Both the position numbers and the translations under genes were made by a program. From Brachybacterium sp. SGAir0954 (lineage in GTDB: Bacteria; Actinomycetota; Actinomycetes; Actinomycetales; Dermabacteraceae), in contig NZ_CP027295.1 in NCBI RefSeq assembly GCF_005490785.1, positions 2,170,001 through 2,234,000 on the forward strand: a stretch of 64,000 nt of DNA, given 5' to 3'. The notes under the pieces are model-generated. The model saw only the letters and a program-made list of their open reading frames with translations, was not told the DNA's origin and ran no database searches. Of the stretch, positions 60,020 through 64,000 are shown piece by piece (position 1 is the first letter of the stretch; every line of letters starts with the position of its first letter).

Positions 60020-61687
60020 ATGTCCGCATCCCTGCACGCGTCCGACCGTCCCCTCCGCGCGTTCACCCGGCGCCGTGCCCTCACCGGGGCCGCCGTCGGC
60101 ATCGCCGGCATCGCCGGTGCCGGGGCCCTCGCCGGCTGCGGCGGCTCCGCCGCGACCGAGGAGATCGCCACCGAGCTCGCCGCCGTCCCCACCTACACGC
60201 CCGTCACCGGCGGCCCCACCCCGGACCTCCCCGGCGACGAGAACGTCCAGCCCGTCTACTTCGAGGCGCCCCAGGAGGCGGACCTCTTCACCTCGGTCAC
60301 CGACGCGCAGCTGCCGCACACCACGGACCCCGTCTCCGCCTTCGTCATCTCCTACGCCCCGCCGGCGCCCTCCTCCAACAGCTACCTCGAGGAGGCCCGG
60401 AAGCGGCTGGACACCGACCTCGAGGTGCAGATCGTCTCCTCGGAGAACTTCAGCGCCAAGTTCGCGACCGTCATGGCCGGCGGCGACATCCCCGACATGG
60501 TCGAGTTCATCGCCTTCGACATGCCCACCAACGCGCCGCAGCTCCTGGACGCCCAGTTCACGGACCTCTCCGAGCTGCTCGGCGGGGACGCGATCGCGGA
60601 CTACCCGAACCTCGCCAACATCCCCAGCTCCTCGTGGGAGAACTGCCGGGTCAACGGCCGCATCTACGGCACCCCCGTGCACCGGCCGCCGTTCGGCAGC
60701 ATCCTCGTCACCCGCACCGACCTCGTCGAGCAGCTCACCGGCGAGGCGCCCGCCCCCTCCTCGAAGGACGAGTTCACCGCCCTCCTGGACGCGGTGACCG
60801 ACGCGAAGGCCGGTCGCTGGGCGCTGTGCGGGCAGACCGCCGGCGACAGCGTGGACTGGGGCTACGACTTCATGGCCGCGATGTTCGGCGTGCCCAACGG
60901 CTGGGGCCTCGTGGACGGGAAGCTCGTCCACAAGTTCGAGCACGAGGGCTACCTCGAGATGGCGTCGTACATCAAGGAGATGCACGACGCCGGGTACTAC
61001 CACCCCGACACCCCGAGCATGTCCGGCTCACAGGCGAAGACCAACATCGCGAACGGGAGCGTGCTCATGCACCTCGACGGGATCTCCGCGCTGCTGGACA
61101 CCTCGCTCCCCGAGGGAACCGCGACCGGCGCGATCGTCCCCTTCGCGGCCGACGGTGGCGCCGGGATCATCTACCAGGGCAGCTCGCTGTTCTCCTTCAC
61201 CGCGCTCAAGAAGGCGGAGGAGGGCCGCATCCTCGAGCAGCTCAAGGTCCTCAACTACCTCGCCGCGCCCTACGGCAGCGAGGAGGGCTTCTTCCTCCAG
61301 TACGGGAAGAAGGGCGAGCACTTCGAGCGCGCGGGCGACGGCTCGATCTCGGTGACCGACGCCGGCACCGCCCAGATCGGCCCGACCTCGCTGAACAGGA
61401 TCTCCGCGCCGCCGCAGATCCTCACCTCCGCCGTGCGGATCGACGACCAGCTGCGCCGCTCCCACGCCTGGCAGGAGGACTCCTCCCCGATGCTGCTCAA
61501 GAGCGCGGTCGCGGGCCTCTACTCGCCGACGGCCGCCAAGAACTCCTCCGCCGCGGGTGCCGTGATGACCGCGCTGGACGAGTACATCCTGGGCCGCGGC
61601 TCCCTCGACGCGGTGAAGGAGGCGACCTCGACCTGGACCACCCAGAGCGGCGACACGATCCGCGCGGAGTACGAGGAGCAGCTCTGA
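60020..61687 (+). CDS. Large oligosaccharide-binding lipoprotein (LplA type)
   Basis: 555 residues; AGGAGATC upstream of ATG 60020. Twin-arginine lipoprotein signal (AFTRRRALTGAAVGIAGIAG, lipobox ALAGC, Cys40). Then the LplA-type solute-binding protein: EARKRLDTDLEVQIVSSENFSAKFATVMAGGDIPDMVEF, RIYGTPVHRPPFGSILVTR, DWGYDFMAAMFGVPNGWGL. The length (over 500) is typical of receptors for long oligosaccharides in this subfamily. Uses the two upstream permeases. Confidence 0.94.
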   Translation: MSASLHASDRPLRAFTRRRALTGAAVGIAGIAGAGALAGCGGSAATEEIATELAAVPTYTPVTGGPTPDLPGDENVQPVYFEAPQEADLFTSVTDAQLPHTTDPVSAFVISYAPPAPSSNSYLEEARKRLDTDLEVQIVSSENFSAKFATVMAGGDIPDMVEFIAFDMPTNAPQLLDAQFTDLSELLGGDAIADYPNLANIPSSSWENCRVNGRIYGTPVHRPPFGSILVTRTDLVEQLTGEAPAPSSKDEFTALLDAVTDAKAGRWALCGQTAGDSVDWGYDFMAAMFGVPNGWGLVDGKLVHKFEHEGYLEMASYIKEMHDAGYYHPDTPSMSGSQAKTNIANGSVLMHLDGISALLDTSLPEGTATGAIVPFAADGGAGIIYQGSSLFSFTALKKAEEGRILEQLKVLNYLAAPYGSEEGFFLQYGKKGEHFERAGDGSISVTDAGTAQIGPTSLNRISAPPQILTSAVRIDDQLRRSHAWQEDSSPMLLKSAVAGLYSPTAAKNSSAAGAVMTALDEYILGRGSLDAVKEATSTWTTQSGDTIRAEYEEQL

Positions 61688-61806
61688 GCTCTCCCTGCTC
61701 CTGCCGTTCCCGCCGCTCGGCCCCACTCCCGACCGACACCTCGATCCCTGTCCCGTCCCCTGATCCGCTCCCCGGACCCTCCGGGGTGTTCTCGAAGGAG
61801 AGAACC

Positions 61807-63330
61807 ATGACCAGCGCATCCCGCATCCCCCGTCGCAGCATGCTCGGCATGGGCGCCGCCGCGGCCACCGCCGGCGCCGGACTGCTCGCCGCCCCCGCCG
61901 CCCACGCCGCCCCGCCCGGCCGCACCCTCGCCCTCGCGGCGGACACCACCAGCATCCTGCGCAACCCCCTCACCGGATGGGTGCTGTACGGCACCGGGTC
62001 CCCGTCGGCCGACTACTGGACGACCTACGACGCCCTCGAGATCGAGGGGCGGGACGAGCCCGTGCGCGTCGCCGACCACGCCCAGACCCTCTACATGCGC
62101 CTCAGCTGGACCGTGCTGAACCCCGAGGAGGGCGTCTACGGCTGGGACGTGCACGAGGGCCTGCGCAGCATGATCCAGGGCGCCCGCGAGCGGGACCTCC
62201 GCCTCGCCTTCCGGGTGGTCGTCGACAGCCGCGACAAGTCCAGCGACTTCACCCCCGCCTGGGTGCGCGCGGCCGGCGCCGAGGGCTACGAGACCCAGAC
62301 CGGTTCGAGGACCGTGTGGACCCCCTACCCGGACGACCCGGTGTTCCGGTCGAGCTACGAGACCTTCCTCGAGGCCTTCGCCGCGCGCTTCGACGACCCC
62401 GACGAGGTCGCCTTCATCGACGCCTACGGCCTGGGCAAATGGGGAGAGGGGCATTCGATGCGCTACCTCGACCCCGCGAACCGGGCGGACGTCTTCCACT
62501 GGAACATCGACCTGTACCACCGGCTCTTCGACCACGTCCCGCTCGCGATCAACTACCACCGCATGATCGGCGCGGCCGGCGACTGGGGGCCCGCGGATCC
62601 CGACTCCCGGGGCCTGCTCGAGTACGCCTTCGAGAAGGGGTGCATGCTGCGCCACGACGCCTTCGGCATGAGCGTCTACTACGGGCAGTGGGAGCGGGAC
62701 CTCGCCGCGGAGTGGATCGGCCGGCGGCCGATCGTCTTCGAGGGCGGCTGGGTCACCAAGCAGCACGACTTCTCGGTGGATCCTCGCGGCTACGAGACCG
62801 TCGAGGACGTGCGCCGCGGCGAGTACGAGGACGCCGTCGAGGCCCACGTGAACATGCTCGACTTCCGGATGGGGAAGACCGAGTCCTGGTTCCGGGACGT
62901 CCCCGACCTCGTCGCGGACTTCGAGTCCCAGGGCGGCTACCGCCTGCAGCTCGAGCAGGTCGTCCTGCCGCCGGCCGAGCGCGCCGGCCGCTGCACGATA
63001 CGGCACCGCTGGACGAACCTCGGCTGGGGCATGTTCCCCAACGACCTCCCGCAGTGGGGGCACCGGTACCGGGTCGCCTTCGCCCTGCTGGACGCCGCGG
63101 ACCACCGGGTGCTGCGCACCTATGTGGACGAGGAGGCGGAGCCGTCGGACTGGCTGCGCGGGGACCACGCCGACCACGATCTCGCGGTCACGCTCGAGCC
63201 CGGTGCGGGCGAGCGGAGGGTCTGGGCGGTCGCGATCGTGGACACCACGAAGGACGGTGCCCCGGCGATCGCCATCGCCTCGCAGGGGGAGGTCACCGAC
63301 GACGGGTGGCTGCTGCTCACCGGGGACTGA
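61807..63330 (+). CDS. Secreted DUF4832-type glycoside-hydrolase-like protein
   Basis: 507 residues; GAAGGAGAG upstream. Tat signal ASRIPRRSMLGMGAAAATAGAGLLAAPAAHA with cleavage near AHA. Mature protein has a (beta/alpha)8-like start (NPLTGWVLYGTG, LYMRLSWTVLNPEEGVYGWDVHEGLRSMI, DAYGLGKWGEGHSM). Later comes the DUF4832 region (VVLPPAERAGRCTIRHRWTNLGWGMFPND, LPQWGHRYRVAFALLD). Glu residues in GKWGEGHS and in IVFEGGWVT could be acid/base and nucleophile of a GH-A-like enzyme. Substrate unknown. Last gene before a terminator in the second import operon. Confidence 0.82.
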   Translation: MTSASRIPRRSMLGMGAAAATAGAGLLAAPAAHAAPPGRTLALAADTTSILRNPLTGWVLYGTGSPSADYWTTYDALEIEGRDEPVRVADHAQTLYMRLSWTVLNPEEGVYGWDVHEGLRSMIQGARERDLRLAFRVVVDSRDKSSDFTPAWVRAAGAEGYETQTGSRTVWTPYPDDPVFRSSYETFLEAFAARFDDPDEVAFIDAYGLGKWGEGHSMRYLDPANRADVFHWNIDLYHRLFDHVPLAINYHRMIGAAGDWGPADPDSRGLLEYAFEKGCMLRHDAFGMSVYYGQWERDLAAEWIGRRPIVFEGGWVTKQHDFSVDPRGYETVEDVRRGEYEDAVEAHVNMLDFRMGKTESWFRDVPDLVADFESQGGYRLQLEQVVLPPAERAGRCTIRHRWTNLGWGMFPNDLPQWGHRYRVAFALLDAADHRVLRTYVDEEAEPSDWLRGDHADHDLAVTLEPGAGERRVWAVAIVDTTKDGAPAIAIASQGEVTDDGWLLLTGD

Positions 63331-63659
63331 GAGGAGAAGGCTCGTGGAGGGCGGAGGATCAGCCGCGGGCCGGGCGCCAGCCGGCGCAGGGCGGCGGTGC
63401 CGGGGTGATGCCCCGGCGCCGCCGCCGGAGCCGGTGCGGGGTCGCCTGGGAGGGAGGCGTGCCGCTGCCCCGATCGCCCGTCGACTCGGGGGTGGGCTCA
63501 TCCTGCTGTGAGGTCATGGCACGATTCTCTATCCTTGCCCGGACAATCGACCCCCGTGTGATCACACCGTGATGAAGGGGCCCTGCCGGGCGGTCGGAGA
63601 GGGCCTCCGCGGCCGCGTCGCTGTGACCGCGGGCACGGTCGGGGGGGGAGGACGGCGCG
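63331..63659. other. Intergenic region before the sulfatase remnant
   Basis: 329 bp. It holds the terminator hairpin at 63395-63421. A minus-strand frame (63359-63676) is compositionally shadow-like and has no motif. AGGAGG-like GGGGAGGAC stands ahead of the sulfatase start. No gene supported. Confidence 0.5.
63395..63421 (+). terminator. Hairpin terminator after the DUF4832 gene
   Basis: 11-bp stem (CGGTGCCGGGG with CCCCGGCGCCG, one T-G pair), 5-nt loop TGATG, 64 bp after the stop. Confidence 0.65.
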
Positions 63660-64000
63660 ATGCCCCGGCCCAACATCCTGCTCGTCGGTCCTCACCGGCA
63701 CCTACAGCCACGTGAACCGGGCCTGCTCGATCTACTCCCAGTTCGACCACGGGGTGGGGACCTTCCCCGAGGTGCTCCACGACGCGGGCTACCAGACGGC
63801 CGTCCACGGCAAGTGGCACCTGGGGACCTCCGAGGCCTCGCTGCCCCGCAGCATGGACGACTGGTCGATCTTCCCGGACCAGGGCGCCTACGTCGATCCC
63901 GTGATGATCGGCCCCGCGGGGGAGGAGACGGTCCCGGGCTACGCGACGGACAGGTCACCTCCCGCAGCATCGACTTCCTGGACCGTCGCGATCCCGAGCG
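63660..64000 (+). pseudogene. Sulfatase, broken and cut by the window end
   Basis: ATG 63660 begins MPRPNILLV as sulfatases do, then jumps frame to VLTGTYSHVN. The DD-Q metal site and the Cys-x-Pro-x-Arg formylglycine signature, normally about 60 residues between these blocks, are deleted. In the second frame it reads FDHGVGTFPEVLHDAGYQTAVHGKWHLGTSEAS, the sulfatase HGKWHLG block, and PVMIGPAGEETVPGYATD. A further frameshift near 63951 moves the next block (VTSRSIDFLDRRDPE) to another frame. At least two lesions; inactive. Its position after the glycan operons suggests it once desulfated the imported glycan. Confidence 0.85.

Noticed and set aside
63359..63676. Minus-strand frame of 105 codons near the sulfatase remnant
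   Set aside because: Arg/Pro-rich shadow composition, overlaps the terminator and the sulfatase start, no motif.
1..64000. CRISPR arrays and cas genes
   Set aside because: No regularly spaced repeats with unique spacers and no Cas-like proteins seen. The only direct repeats are the rhs shells, IS ends and the three 10-bp operator units.

Overview
The window is about 64 kb of high-GC DNA with dense, often overlapping genes and frequent GTG/TTG starts. The order nadD - (membrane protein) - rsfS - phosphoglycerate-mutase-like phosphatase - tRNA-Ala, and many Tat-type or lipoprotein sugar-binding proteins, point to an actinobacterium. The gene set fits the Micrococcales, possibly a Brachybacterium-like genus. 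That placement is inferred from gene content, not from a marker-gene search.

Layout. (1) 1-7.4 kb is housekeeping core: partial ribokinase, proA, nadD/rsfS/gpgP-like cluster, tRNA-Ala(GGC) and recQ. (2) 7.4-24.9 kb is an accessory island. It holds an IS481 remnant, an intact IS3 element with perfect 24-bp ends, a truncated Rhs tail with an HNH-nuclease tip and a DUF4265 candidate immunity gene, an ISL3 relic, a HIT pseudogene and an AbiTii-domain protein. It continues with a 2,240-residue secreted Rhs protein followed by two related lipoproteins, a broken DUF3800-like gene, a broken serine resolvase and an MmeI-type restriction-methylase stub. (3) 24.9-29.2 kb returns to core-like composition (GMC oxidoreductase, DUF1990) and then a decayed AbiE toxin-antitoxin pair. 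(4) 29.2-46.9 kb is metabolic and transport: APC permease, ATP-grasp enzyme, GH127 arabinofuranosidase with divergent LacI regulator, endonuclease III-like protein, CDF transporter, modABC with a TOBE regulator, YeiH/YeiE-type pair, SMP-30 lactonase and ROK regulator. (5) 47.1-64 kb is two carbohydrate-uptake operons facing a heparinase/dehydrogenase/regulator operon, ending in a broken sulfatase.

How the genes work together. The island pairs contact-dependent competition (Rhs tips with neighbouring immunity candidates) with phage defence (AbiTii, a remnant of restriction) and many mobile-element scars. The intact rhs and the truncated rhs share about 1.2 kb of nearly identical sequence but have different tips and different downstream genes, the signature of polymorphic-toxin tip exchange. 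The right-hand third looks like a complex-glycan catabolic region: two ABC importers without their own ATPase, two Gfo/Idh/MocA oxidoreductases, a heparinase-fold lyase, a DUF4832 protein and a dead sulfatase, controlled by ROK and DeoR/LacI-hybrid regulators. One solute-binding protein has been duplicated in tandem and its second copy has lost about 84 internal residues.
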